A stretch of 64,000 nucleotides of DNA, taken from positions 248,001 to 312,000 of the forward strand of contig VTEF01000003.1 of the NCBI GenBank assembly GCA_008180335.1, in the 5' to 3' direction. A program made the translations under genes and the position numbers. The DNA comes from Priestia megaterium (GTDB taxonomy: Bacteria > Bacillota > Bacilli > Bacillales > Bacillaceae_H). The notes under the pieces were generated by a model that did not search any database, was not told the DNA's origin, and saw only the letters and a program-made list of their open reading frames with translations. The first letter of the stretch is position 1, and each line of letters starts with the position of its first letter. Of this stretch, positions 44,778 to 53,613 are shown in pieces.

Positions 44778-45353
44778 TTAATACTTTTTTCTTGTAGGCA
44801 GCCGCAATTCCTTTCTTAGCACATCTAGCTCATAATTAACGATATTTGAAATATCATGATAAAATTTATTCGTCTTTTCCGAATCTTTTCCAAACCTTAT
44901 TGCCCATCTCAATTCCATATACTTTTCATATAATTCTCCATTGGCGTAAATTACATTATCACTTATTATCCTTAAAATTTTTTCTTTTTCCTCATCCGTT
45001 AAGTCTTCATATTCGTGTGCTCCATAAGCGTAGTTGTAATCATCTAAAGTTTGATATAGCGGTTCATATAAATTAATTAACCGTTTTTCTGTTGCTGCTA
45101 TTTTCAACTGCTTTTCAAAAGCTTCTTCTTGTTTTTCTAAGGTCAACCGTATTCCTTCAAAGGAAGATTTAATTGTGACCATAACACCATATAAGGTAAT
45201 AATTCCGCTTAAAATCGAACCTATAAAAGCCAATAAATCAGCTTGTCCCATTCTGATACCTGCTTTTACCCACAATGCAACTAAAATAACCCCTAAACAG
45301 CTAAACAGAATGAACATGTTCACTTTTTGAATGATAGATTCTTTATCTTTCAT
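44778..45353 (-). CDS. Two-helix membrane protein with coiled-coil tail
   Basis: This 191-residue protein has two membrane helices (about 12-32 and 42-65: VNMFILFSCLGVILVALWV; LLAFIGSILSGIITLYGVMV). A helical cytoplasmic region follows (EKQEEAFEKQLKIAATEKRLINLYEPLYQTLDDYNYAY). I recognise no family. ATG at 45353 has AAAGGAAC about seven bases before it; the frame extends further upstream without a site. Its neighbours do not suggest a role. Confidence 0.7.
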   Translation of the reverse strand: MKDKESIIQKVNMFILFSCLGVILVALWVKAGIRMGQADLLAFIGSILSGIITLYGVMVTIKSSFEGIRLTLEKQEEAFEKQLKIAATEKRLINLYEPLYQTLDDYNYAYGAHEYEDLTDEEKEKILRIISDNVIYANGELYEKYMELRWAIRFGKDSEKTNKFYHDISNIVNYELDVLRKELRLPTRKKY

Positions 45354-45561
45354 TTGATAGTTCCTTTCTGTAAAACCAAATGAGTTACAGTTGGCAATCA
45401 ATCAGATTACTATCTACATACATACTATGATGATAACAACAAACAAATTACCTGCTTTTAATTTTAAATGGCATAAATAGCCTTGCTAAATAACCCCTAA
45501 TAATAGACTGTTTCATTTGCCTTTTAAAAAAGCGCAAGTTAATCAATTCCTTGTTAATAAA

Positions 45562-45591
45562 AAATAAGAACCTTTTTGAGGTTCTTATTTA
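45562..45591 (-). terminator. Terminator of the second Tim44-like gene
   Basis: AAATAAGAACC pairs with GGTTCTTATTT around a 6-base loop, 40 bases after the gene. Confidence 0.8.
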
Positions 45592-45629
45592 AACGTAATT
45601 TGTCATTATACAAAATGAATAAGTGTTAT

Positions 45630-46058
45630 TTATCTCCATTCATTTTCCCTCTTGTTTTTCTTAAAAAGACTGAATGCTCTTCTAATAAGATTAATTAACA
45701 ATGCGATTGCTAACATGTTAATTAATAACCCAAGGATTCCTCCAAAAGCTCCAAAGTGTCCAAGCATGCCTCCAAATAACAAACCAGCTATGCCTCCATA
45801 AAACAACCCTCTCACGAATCCGCCTCTATTTGTTCTAGCAGCTAAGCCTCGATCAGCATCATTGTTTCTTCTATTGTTAAAATTTGACCGCGGCTCATTT
45901 TGTCTGGGTTGGATATTATTGTTTCGATTAAAGGACCGTTTTCCGGAGCGGTATGATTTTGCACTAACAATCGATTTTTCACTCTGAAACAGCGGTTCCC
46001 CTACTGGGCTAAAAGCTAATGATAACATTACTACAAATGCTACTATCATTTTCATCAT
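45630..46058 (-). CDS. Exported Gly-rich membrane protein, paralogue of 9047-9520
   Basis: This 142-residue protein has a signal-like N-terminus (MIVAFVVMLSLAFSPVGEPL) and the conserved block VSAKSYRSGKRSFN. An Asn/Arg-rich linker follows, then a glycine-rich stretch (GGFVRGLFYGGIAGLLFGGMLG), a membrane helix and a basic tail ending in WR. The order matches 9047-9520, where the same SGKRSF block and GGLxxG region occur. The partner DUF2653 and DUF2164 genes are absent here. AAGGAG precedes the ATG at 46058. Function is unknown. Confidence 0.75.
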   Translation of the reverse strand: MMKMIVAFVVMLSLAFSPVGEPLFQSEKSIVSAKSYRSGKRSFNRNNNIQPRQNEPRSNFNNRRNNDADRGLAARTNRGGFVRGLFYGGIAGLLFGGMLGHFGAFGGILGLLINMLAIALLINLIRRAFSLFKKNKRENEWR

Positions 46059-46294
46059 AATGACTAACTCCTTAAACAGTATCTTTATTTGCAGAAATGA
46101 GTGTAGATATATTTGCTTCATTACGTACAGCAAGCAGCAAGTTTTCTACTTCTCACTAAGCAGGTATATTATTTCCTTTAATTCAAATTGCCATCAGTCT
46201 TTTTATTTTTAAAGTCATGTTTTAGCATTTGGAGAAGAAGTAGTATTTGATGGATTCCTTGCTTTGATTTTAGTGTTACTAAGTCTAGATCAAT

Positions 46295-46328
46295 AAAAAA
46301 GCGCCCAATTTAAGATGCGCGCTTTTTT
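46295..46328. terminator. Terminator of the small acidic protein gene
   Basis: AAAAAAGCGC pairs with GCGCTTTTTT around a ~14-base loop, 60 bases after the gene. Confidence 0.7.
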
Positions 46329-46385
46329 AAACAATAGTAAGATGTTCTCTAAAAAATTCTTAATTACATTTTCTTTTCATGCGAG

Positions 46386-46541
46386 CTAGCTGGGATTATT
46401 TTCATCTAACGATAGTGTCGTTACGACTGTATAATCTCCTTTAGAGATTTCCTCTGAGCTCGCATCTTTTTGCAACTCATCTTCCGTATTGATGCCTTCT
46501 GCAATGGTTGGTTCAGTTGCTGATTGTTTCTGTTTTTTCAT
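46386..46541 (-). CDS. Small acidic, probably disordered protein
   Basis: This 51-residue protein is rich in Glu, Asp, Ser, Thr and Lys, with no hydrophobic core (QKQSATEPTIAEG, DELQKDASSEEIS). AAGGAGT precedes the ATG at 46541 and a terminator follows. I recognise no family. Confidence 0.55.
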   Translation of the reverse strand: MKKQKQSATEPTIAEGINTEDELQKDASSEEISKGDYTVVTTLSLDENNPS

Positions 46542-46571
46542 ATCACGTACTCCTTTGCACTTTTTTCTCAA

Positions 46572-47150
46572 AATCTATACATTTTCCTTTTAGGTAAATA
46601 AATGAGTAAACAACGCTTAAGACCTTACACAACACTGTACTTTTAAACCTTCTACACCATCATTACTAATTAGCATCCGCTTATTTAATGCTCCATTTTT
46701 TAATAATCTGGCGTAAGAACACCCCCGTTTGTTTTTGTTAGCTCAATGTGATGCTCTTATTAAAGCGATTCCTAGTGAGGTCACAGCCAATAGCATGGTA
46801 ATCTCCAGGCTCATTCATAAACTGCACACAAAGGCGCCTCCTTTCTTTTATTACTCGTTCTATTTTTTGAAAGTCTGTATTTTTAATTCGCTCTATTTCA
46901 AAATGTAACAGTTATAATAAAGTGAAGCTTCCCTCAAAACTATGCTCCGCCTCTCATCTATTTATGCAAACCACTTAGACCTTTCTGCTCCTTAAAATCA
47001 AGATAAACCAAATTGTATGATAGTAGCCCCTTTTTACACTGATTGCATGAGAAACCATTCATCGCTGATCAACCTTAATCTTTAATAAAATCAAGATATT
47101 CCGGAATAATATTTATAAACGCTACCTAAAAGCTTAAAGGAAGGAACTTT
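46572..47150. other. 580-bp intergenic region
   Basis: It lies between divergent genes. A TATAAT hexamer (plus strand, near 46912) and a short perfect palindrome TATTCCGGAATA (47097-47108) are the only marked elements. I see no gene. Confidence 0.4.
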
Positions 47151-47891
47151 ATGAAAAACAGTGTATTACTTTTACTTTTCTTTCTCATTTGGGTGCTTCC
47201 ATCACATGCATGTAGTCAGCTGCAAGTGCCTATTTTGATTTATCATTCAATTGACGAATATAAAGGCTATGGCTCTAAAGAGTTATACGTAACTCCTGAA
47301 AATTTTGAAAAACAAATGATGTATTTGAAAAAACATGGGTATACATTGCTCACTTTTGATCAGTGGCAAAATATTACCAAAGTAAATAAACCTATTTTTA
47401 TTACCATTGATGATGGATATAAAAATAATCTAAATGTCTATTCAATCTTTCAAAAGCTAAAGGATCAGCAATTTAAACCAGTAGCTACCTTGTTTGTCAT
47501 CTCTGAGTTTATTAACCGTCCATCACGTTTATCAAATTTAGAGTTAAAAAACCTGGCTGAATCAGGTTTCTTTTCGATTCAGTCACATACCGCTACACAT
47601 CCTGACTTAAGAAATGTAAAAAATTATAAGTACGAACTAAAAGAATCGAAAGAAACAATTGAACGAATTACAGGTAAACCAGTTATCGCTCTTGCATATC
47701 CTTATGGAAATTTCAATGACAATGTAATAGAAGAAACGAAGAAATATTACCAGTTTGGACTTACAACAATACCTGGTCCGTTTATTGAAAAAGGACTAAA
47801 AAACGAATCCTATCTTCTGCCGAGAATTTATATAAAATATTCGACAACACTTGAGGAATTTGCAAAGGCTGTACAACCAATACCAATGTAG
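47151..47891 (+). CDS. Exported polysaccharide deacetylase (NodB domain)
   Basis: The 246-residue protein has an N-terminal signal peptide ending in SHACSQ. A NodB domain follows, with ITIDDGYKNN (metal and catalytic Asp, about residue 83), SHTATHPDL (HxxxH metal ligands, about 143-147) and AYPYGNFND. It probably deacetylates wall glycans at the surface. The Cys after SHA is not in a good lipobox, so it is more likely secreted than a lipoprotein. AAGGAAGG precedes the ATG. A terminator follows. Confidence 0.88.
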   Translation: MKNSVLLLLFFLIWVLPSHACSQLQVPILIYHSIDEYKGYGSKELYVTPENFEKQMMYLKKHGYTLLTFDQWQNITKVNKPIFITIDDGYKNNLNVYSIFQKLKDQQFKPVATLFVISEFINRPSRLSNLELKNLAESGFFSIQSHTATHPDLRNVKNYKYELKESKETIERITGKPVIALAYPYGNFNDNVIEETKKYYQFGLTTIPGPFIEKGLKNESYLLPRIYIKYSTTLEEFAKAVQPIPM

Positions 47892-47982
47892 CATTTTCCA
47901 TCTCATTATTTGTTATTTAGAACATGATTTAACCTGAACTATTATAATTGAAACTTACCTTATATAAATTTTCAGCAAACAG

Positions 47983-48032
47983 AAAAAATCCCCATTGAAA
48001 TGCATGCTTTATCCATTTCAATGAGGATTTTT
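47983..48032. terminator. Terminator of the NodB gene
   Basis: AAAAATCCCCATTGAAATG pairs with CATTTCAATGAGGATTTTT around an 11-base loop. Confidence 0.75.
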
Positions 48033-48121
48033 CAATAAGTGATCACACAGCTTTTCAATTTTCATTCGGATTAACAAGCACGACCCAATACTCCAGCTGG
48101 TTGAAATTTACCATTATTGCT

Positions 48122-49009
48122 CTAATACGGTTGCCATTTAAGCTTTTTCGCTTCCTTAAATCTTTTTTCAACATTTGGCCAATAAACGACATTCCACCAG
48201 TTATCTACATATTTGTCTCTTTCATTTTTATATTGTAAATAATAAGCATGCTCCCACACATCAAGAACTAACAGCGGAATAGTGTCCCACTGGGTTAACA
48301 ATTGATGGCGCTCGGCTTGCAGGATTTCCAGTCTGTGCGATCTCGGTGCCCAAACTAAAATTGCCCAGCCTACCCCTTCTACTTTTTTTGCCGCTTCTGA
48401 AAAGTGCTTTTTAAACTTTTCATAGCTGCCAAAATCTTTTTGAATTTGTCTGCTTAATTCTCCTTTAGGCTTTCCTCCGCCGTTTGGATTCATAATTTCC
48501 CAAAAAATCGTATGAAGATAATGACCAGATCCGTGAAAAGCAGCTTCCCGTTCCCAATGTTTTAGCAGTTCAAAATTATGAGTCTCTCGTGCTTCTTGCA
48601 TTTTGTTCTCAGCTTTATTCAATCCGTCTACGTAACTTTGATGATGTTTTGTATGATGCAACTTCATAATTTCTGAATTGATATAAGGTTCTAGAGCATT
48701 ATAACTGTATGGAAGCGGCGGCAGTGTATGCTTTCCAATGGGTACCTGCTGGCGCAAATTCTCTTCAGCTCTTTCTTCAGGCTGAATTTCCTCGTTAATA
48801 TACCTTACAGCGTCATCAATCTTTGCTAGCAGAGATTCACTCATTTCCTGTTTGTCTAGCTGTTCTTTGATATCTTCTTTTGTACGATCAATCGCAGCGA
48901 AAACATCCTCATCAATGGTCGTTTCAGAATCTAGAATCAAAATATTTACCTCTTCAAGCCACTTCTGTACCTCTGTTAAATATTCCTTTGCTTCATGTTG
49001 GTAGTCCAT
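48122..49009 (-). CDS. Fe/Mn superoxide dismutase with N-terminal extension (SodF-like)
   Basis: The C-terminal ~205 residues are a complete Fe/Mn SOD: LHHTKHHQSYVDGLNKAE (first His), FHGSGHYLHTIFWE (second), and VLDVWEHAYYLQYKN (Asp and third His). The N-terminal ~90 residues are an extra helical domain, as in B. subtilis SodF, of unknown role. It detoxifies superoxide in the cytoplasm. The metal cannot be read from the sequence. AAGGAGGAG precedes the ATG. Confidence 0.88.
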   Translation of the reverse strand: MDYQHEAKEYLTEVQKWLEEVNILILDSETTIDEDVFAAIDRTKEDIKEQLDKQEMSESLLAKIDDAVRYINEEIQPEERAEENLRQQVPIGKHTLPPLPYSYNALEPYINSEIMKLHHTKHHQSYVDGLNKAENKMQEARETHNFELLKHWEREAAFHGSGHYLHTIFWEIMNPNGGGKPKGELSRQIQKDFGSYEKFKKHFSEAAKKVEGVGWAILVWAPRSHRLEILQAERHQLLTQWDTIPLLVLDVWEHAYYLQYKNERDKYVDNWWNVVYWPNVEKRFKEAKKLKWQPY

Positions 49010-49202
49010 ATTTCTCCTCCTTACAAGTCATCTTCACCATATTATTCGCAAGCGATGTAAGCGTGACAGAAAATATCATCTACTTGTAAAAAAACAGAAA
49101 TTTCTATTGCATTTATGTTACAAAATTTATTGGGGCAACTAAAACTACTTATTATCCTAATCTCCAGTTACAATTCCCCTGACAACCAGCTTAAGTCCTT
49201 AC

Positions 49203-51734
49203 TTATTGATTACGAATTAGAAATTGCTCGAATTCCTGTTTGTCAAGGGGCTTGCTAAACAAATAGCCTTGCATATAATAACAATCATTGTTCAATAAGA
49301 ATTCTTTCTGGTGCTCTTGTTCAACACCTTCTGCTATTACTTGTAGCCTTAAGCTTCGCGCAAGGTTGATAATTGCTTCAGCAATTTCAGTATTACTATA
49401 ATCTTCTCTAATATCCTGAATAAATGAACGGTCAATTTTAAGGCAATTAACCGGGAAGGTTTTTAAATAACTTAATGACGAATAGCCTTTTCCAAAATCA
49501 TCAATAGAAATTGAAATTCCGTATTCCTCTAAATCTTTTAAAGCTCTTATTGTTTCTTCTGAATTAAAAAATAATGTACTTTCAGTAATTTCTATTTCAA
49601 AATAATCCGGATTGAATTCACAGACATCTAGAATTTCTTTCACTCGTTTAACTAAATAAACAGGATCTTGAAACTGCTTAGCTGAGAAGTTAACTGCAAG
49701 ATTTAACGGATTTTTCCGGTGTTCATTCCACTTGCTTACCTGTGAACAAGCCTGCTTCATGGCTAATTCCCATAAAGGGTGAATCAGTCCTGTGTCTTCT
49801 GCCACTGAAATAAATACCTCAGGTGATACAAATCCCATTTCCTCGTCAGTCCACCTCAATAATGCTTCTACTCCTATAACTACATTTGCTTTTGCATTTA
49901 TTTTCGGCTGATAATAAACTTCAATTTTTTCTTCTTTAATTGCCGTTCTTAAACGTGTCTCGATTCTTATTTTCTCTTTGTTTTCTTTATTCATTGCCTC
50001 ATTGTATAAAGCACATTTATTACCGCCTTGTTTCTTCGCATCATACATAGCTAAATCTGCATATACCATAAGGTCATCAAGATTTTCACTATGTGTTGGA
50101 TATAAACTCACACCACAGCTTGCACCTACATAAATTTCATTTCCATCGATAAAATATGGCTGTTTAACAACCGTCACAATTCTCTCAGCTGTATCCTTAA
50201 TTTCCCCTATGCTAAGCTCGCTCAGTAAAATGACAAACTCATCTCCTCCCTGCCTTGCTAGAACGCTATTGTCGGTAGACAAGCAGTTCTTGATTCTCTC
50301 AGAAATCAGTTTTATTAATTGATCGCCTTTTGCATGTCCTAATGAATCGTTAACAGCTTTAAATCGATCTATATCAATAAATAAGACTGCAACAGTACCT
50401 CCTATTTGCTTTGCGCATTCAACCATCTGAGTCAGTTGTTCTTGAAAGTATCTTCGATTAGGCAGCCCAGTAAGCGGATCATGATACGCTTGATACTCAA
50501 TCACTTCCTGACTTTGCTTCAAATCCGTTACGTAAGCTTGTAAATAGCTTGATAAAGCATTTACATTTCGTGTAAGATATCCTAATTCGTCTTTTCGTTT
50601 TACAACTAATTTCTTTCCAAAATTACCTTGAGCAATCTCACTTACTTGTTCTACTATATAGCCAATCGGTTTGGTAATTGAACGTGATAGTATAACACTT
50701 ATGATCAAAACGATAAATATAAACGGAAGCGATAAGAGAACATGCATCAATAATTCATGGTTAAGCTCTTCCTGAATTAAACCGTAATTATATGTTAATC
50801 CAATTACATACGGCTCCTCCGTATCTGTATTAATTGGCACAAATGTTTTCATAACATCTTTTTCATTTAGTTTGTCTATATAGTCCTGAGTTTTCCCAGT
50901 ACTTACAGCTTTTTGAATGAATTTCGCATCTACTTGCTGATTTTTATATTTATACGTCCCATACCAAATCGGCTGGTCAGAAATACGGATATACTTGTTT
51001 CCATTTAATTCAACACTTTCGTTCTTTTTACCAAAGTTTTTTGGGTTAAAAACCGTTAGTTCTAAAACGCCATCAAGCTTGTTTATAAACCGGTTCATGA
51101 CCTCACTCGGTCCAAATAATCTTTCATATTCTAATAACTGGTTATCGCGAAAATATGGATTGATAATGAAGTTAGTCGAACCATCATAATAATATCCCCA
51201 TTTATCTGTATGGTTAGGATTACTAGAAGCAATCTCAATCGGGCCTGTCCAATAATCCGGCAAAGTTAAGCCTTCTTTCACGGTAACAGGTGATAGAGAA
51301 AGAAGTTGTTGGAATGATTTATACCAGTAGCCCCATTCTTTTGTCGACATATTAATCTCATGCGAATCAGAGGATTTTACTCCTATGATGTCGTCTTTAG
51401 CAGGAGCCAATAATGTTATATGAGAAACCATGAGTTCCTTTGCTAATTTTTCCAGCTGTTCATTTGTTACATCCTCATGCTTTGAAGGCAATGAATTTTT
51501 AATTGCAATCGAAGCAGTCCTCAGCTCTCTCCCAAGAATATTTTCTACATATAAAGACCCTTTTTTTGCATTTTCCACCTGGTAAGATACTTCTTGAGTA
51601 ATCAGGGCTGCTTCTTTTTCATTATATTCAATTAACTTATGCTTAGATCGTATGTAATGTAACGTATTATTAGCTATAAGAATGCATAATACCAACAAGG
51701 TAAAAATTAATGAAAGTTTGTTTTTTATCGACAC
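49203..51734 (-). CDS. Membrane GGDEF/EAL cyclic-di-GMP enzyme with sensor and HAMP
   Basis: The 843-residue protein has a TM helix (about 7-25), a ~300-residue extracytoplasmic dCache-like sensor and a second TM (about 332-352). HAMP follows (SRSITKPIGYIVEQVSEIAQGNFG). The GGDEF domain has an intact RQGGDEFVILL (about 497), and the EAL domain has GVEALLRW (about 600) and DDFGKGYSSL. Both halves have active-site residues, so it may make and break c-di-GMP. The start is GTG with AGGAGG. The ligand is unknown. It is monocistronic. Confidence 0.92.
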   Translation of the reverse strand: MSIKNKLSLIFTLLVLCILIANNTLHYIRSKHKLIEYNEKEAALITQEVSYQVENAKKGSLYVENILGRELRTASIAIKNSLPSKHEDVTNEQLEKLAKELMVSHITLLAPAKDDIIGVKSSDSHEINMSTKEWGYWYKSFQQLLSLSPVTVKEGLTLPDYWTGPIEIASSNPNHTDKWGYYYDGSTNFIINPYFRDNQLLEYERLFGPSEVMNRFINKLDGVLELTVFNPKNFGKKNESVELNGNKYIRISDQPIWYGTYKYKNQQVDAKFIQKAVSTGKTQDYIDKLNEKDVMKTFVPINTDTEEPYVIGLTYNYGLIQEELNHELLMHVLLSLPFIFIVLIISVILSRSITKPIGYIVEQVSEIAQGNFGKKLVVKRKDELGYLTRNVNALSSYLQAYVTDLKQSQEVIEYQAYHDPLTGLPNRRYFQEQLTQMVECAKQIGGTVAVLFIDIDRFKAVNDSLGHAKGDQLIKLISERIKNCLSTDNSVLARQGGDEFVILLSELSIGEIKDTAERIVTVVKQPYFIDGNEIYVGASCGVSLYPTHSENLDDLMVYADLAMYDAKKQGGNKCALYNEAMNKENKEKIRIETRLRTAIKEEKIEVYYQPKINAKANVVIGVEALLRWTDEEMGFVSPEVFISVAEDTGLIHPLWELAMKQACSQVSKWNEHRKNPLNLAVNFSAKQFQDPVYLVKRVKEILDVCEFNPDYFEIEITESTLFFNSEETIRALKDLEEYGISISIDDFGKGYSSLSYLKTFPVNCLKIDRSFIQDIREDYSNTEIAEAIINLARSLRLQVIAEGVEQEHQKEFLLNNDCYYMQGYLFSKPLDKQEFEQFLIRNQ

Positions 51735-52113
51735 TGTTAGATACCTCCTGGCATTATTAAATAGATTAATTTTATAGACATGCCTTCTGTCAATTTCCGT
51801 TCATTTAAAATAGAAAGTATTTTTACAACGAATGAAGATGAATATATTTCTGTAACAACATTAGTAAGAGTCAATCACTAATCAGTAAAAGTGTAGTTCC
51901 CAGTAAAGTGACAGGACGAAAACTCAATTTTATATCGCCTTTCATTATAACTGCAATTACAAGTTAACGCGTAGGTATTTTGCACTATAAACAAGATTAA
52001 AATTGAAACATTTCAGTTAAAGGAAGAAAAGAGAACGAATTACATTTGTGTATGTTTTCAAATTCAAGTGGTTAAAGTAACAAAGAAGCTCTATTGTCAA
52101 GGAGGATAAATCA
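51735..52113. other. 380-bp intergenic region
   Basis: It separates the divergent GGDEF/EAL gene and the DUF4023 gene. I see no reading frame, RNA or clear promoter. Confidence 0.4.
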
Positions 52114-52233
52114 ATGGATAATACAAACGAATTTGTAGAGAAGCTGCACGATAAGCAAGAAAAGGCAGAACAAAATAAAAAGCGTCAGGGTAAAGGACAT
52201 CCAGAAAAAAAATTACCTAATAAGCAGCATTGA
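52114..52233 (+). CDS. DUF4023 small protein
   Basis: This 39-residue hydrophilic protein has the DUF4023 pattern: NEFVEKLHDKQEKAEQNKK, then RQGKGHPEKKLPNKQH. It is too short for default gene finders. AAGGAGG lies seven bases before the ATG. A hairpin follows. Function is unknown. Confidence 0.8.
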   Translation: MDNTNEFVEKLHDKQEKAEQNKKRQGKGHPEKKLPNKQH

Positions 52234-52261
52234 TAAATGCTAACTCAAAACTTTGAACAAT

Positions 52262-52293
52262 AAAAGTCCCCATCTAATGACGATGGGGCTCTT
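52262..52293. terminator. Terminator of the DUF4023 gene
   Basis: AAAGTCCCCATC pairs with GATGGGGCTCTTT around a 7-base loop. Confidence 0.7.
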
Positions 52294-52381
52294 TGAGCAT
52301 CTACTCTTGTTTCAATCATAATTCATCCGCTTGAAGTGAAACTCTAATTAGTGAGCACTAAGCTTCATTTACTACTCATTA

Positions 52382-53362
52382 TTAGTTTAATTCTAAAAGA
52401 GAAGGTTGTTCTAACTTCGCTTTTTTCGCCAATGCAATCAATGTAATGAATTCATAAACAATATTAGCAGCTGCTGCAGCTGTAATTTGTCCATGATCAT
52501 ATGCAGGTAATACTTCTACAAGGTCAAAACCTACAAAATCTAGATTTGTAAGACCGCGTACAAAAGCAAGAGCGTCATCAATGCTTGCACCCGCTACCTC
52601 TGGTGTTCCTGTTCCAGGCGCGTATACCGGATCTAAGAAATCAATATCAAATGATAAAAACACAGGTCCTTCTCCTATGCGTGCATGAATAATTTCAAGC
52701 ATACGCTCAACACCTGCTTTTTTATATTCATTGGTTGTATATACTTCTAGTCCCAGGTTTCTTGCATCATCTAGATCTTCAATTCCATACAGCCCTCCGC
52801 GCATTCCAATTTGAATCGATCTTGATACATCAATAAGTCCTTCTTCAATTGCACGGCGAAACACCGTTCCGTGATTATATTTTTTATCGAAATAGCTATC
52901 CCATGTATCAGAATGAGCATCAAATTGCAAAAGTGCAACAGGACCATGTTTTTTTGCAATCGCCCTTAACTCTCCGAGTGTCATAGAATGATCTCCGCCA
53001 AGTGAAATGGGAATAATGCCTTTTTCAACAACTGGAGTCAAGCCAGCTTCTATTTTCTCATAAGTTTCCATAATGTAGCCTGGTACTACTGGGATATCTC
53101 CATAATCAACTCCTGATATGTAGTCAAAAATATTAATCTTTTGCTCTGGGTTATACGGACGCAATAAAATTGAAAAATCTCGGATTGCTTCTGGGCCGAA
53201 TCGCGCACCTGTACGGAATGATTGGCCAGCATCAAACGGAATGCCTGTAATAATAAAATCCATATCGCAGTCAGCTTGTTCTACAAAAGGTAGACGCATA
53301 AATGTGCGCGGTCCGCAAAAACGCGGAGATTCAAATGAATTTTTCGGTTGATATTTTGTCAT
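52382..53362 (-). CDS. speB: Agmatinase/ureohydrolase
   Basis: This 326-residue Mn-dependent ureohydrolase has GGDHSMTLGEL (about 128), QFDAHSDTW (about 148) and SFDIDFLDPVYAPGTGTPEVAG (about 235), the three metal-ligand blocks. It is longer than the usual Bacillus SpeB (about 290), closer to guanidinobutyrase-type enzymes, so the substrate may be agmatine or a guanidino acid. Control by a sigma-54-type promoter and three dyads suggests catabolic, inducible use. TAGGAGG precedes the ATG. Confidence 0.88.
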   Translation of the reverse strand: MTKYQPKNSFESPRFCGPRTFMRLPFVEQADCDMDFIITGIPFDAGQSFRTGARFGPEAIRDFSILLRPYNPEQKINIFDYISGVDYGDIPVVPGYIMETYEKIEAGLTPVVEKGIIPISLGGDHSMTLGELRAIAKKHGPVALLQFDAHSDTWDSYFDKKYNHGTVFRRAIEEGLIDVSRSIQIGMRGGLYGIEDLDDARNLGLEVYTTNEYKKAGVERMLEIIHARIGEGPVFLSFDIDFLDPVYAPGTGTPEVAGASIDDALAFVRGLTNLDFVGFDLVEVLPAYDHGQITAAAAANIVYEFITLIALAKKAKLEQPSLLELN

Positions 53363-53414
53363 AATAAAAGCCTCCTATGTACTTTCAGTGAATTTTGATG
53401 CTTACTCTTTTATA

Positions 53415-53432
53415 ATGCAAATTCTATGCCAA
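53415..53432 (-). promoter_or_regulatory. Sigma-54 (SigL) -24/-12 promoter of the agmatinase gene
   Basis: On the minus strand TTGGCAT (-24, 53426-53432), five bases and TTGCAT (-12, 53415-53420) match the TGGCAC-N5-TTGCA pattern. It lies 53 bases before the gene. The neighbouring enhancer-binding protein fits. Confidence 0.85.
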
Positions 53433-53470
53433 TTGCTTTTAAAGGCATCATGAACGTTTATGACAATCAT

Positions 53471-53540
53471 TTAATTCATTTCTGAATTAAATTTCAAAAA
53501 ACCAATTCAATATTGAATTGGTTGATTCATTATGAATTAA
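53471..53540. promoter_or_regulatory. Three-dyad upstream activating sequence
   Basis: Three inverted repeats share AATTCA/TGAATT or ATTCA/TGAAT half-sites: TTAATTCA-N4-TGAATTAA (53471-53490), CCAATTCA-N4-TGAATTGG (53502-53521) and TTGATTCA-N3-TGAATTAA (53522-53540). They lie 40-110 bases from the -24 element, where enhancer-binding proteins act. Confidence 0.7.
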
Positions 53541-53613
53541 TTTAAAAAGGAAAGTTTCAATCAGTAGAGGTCTTACTTCCCATTAAATTAGGACAAAATT
53601 TTATAAGTTCTAT

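Noticed and set aside
46800-46870. Minus-strand microprotein after AAAGGAGGCGCC
   Set aside because: The reachable start codons give frames that stop within a few codons; the next ATG is too far from the site.
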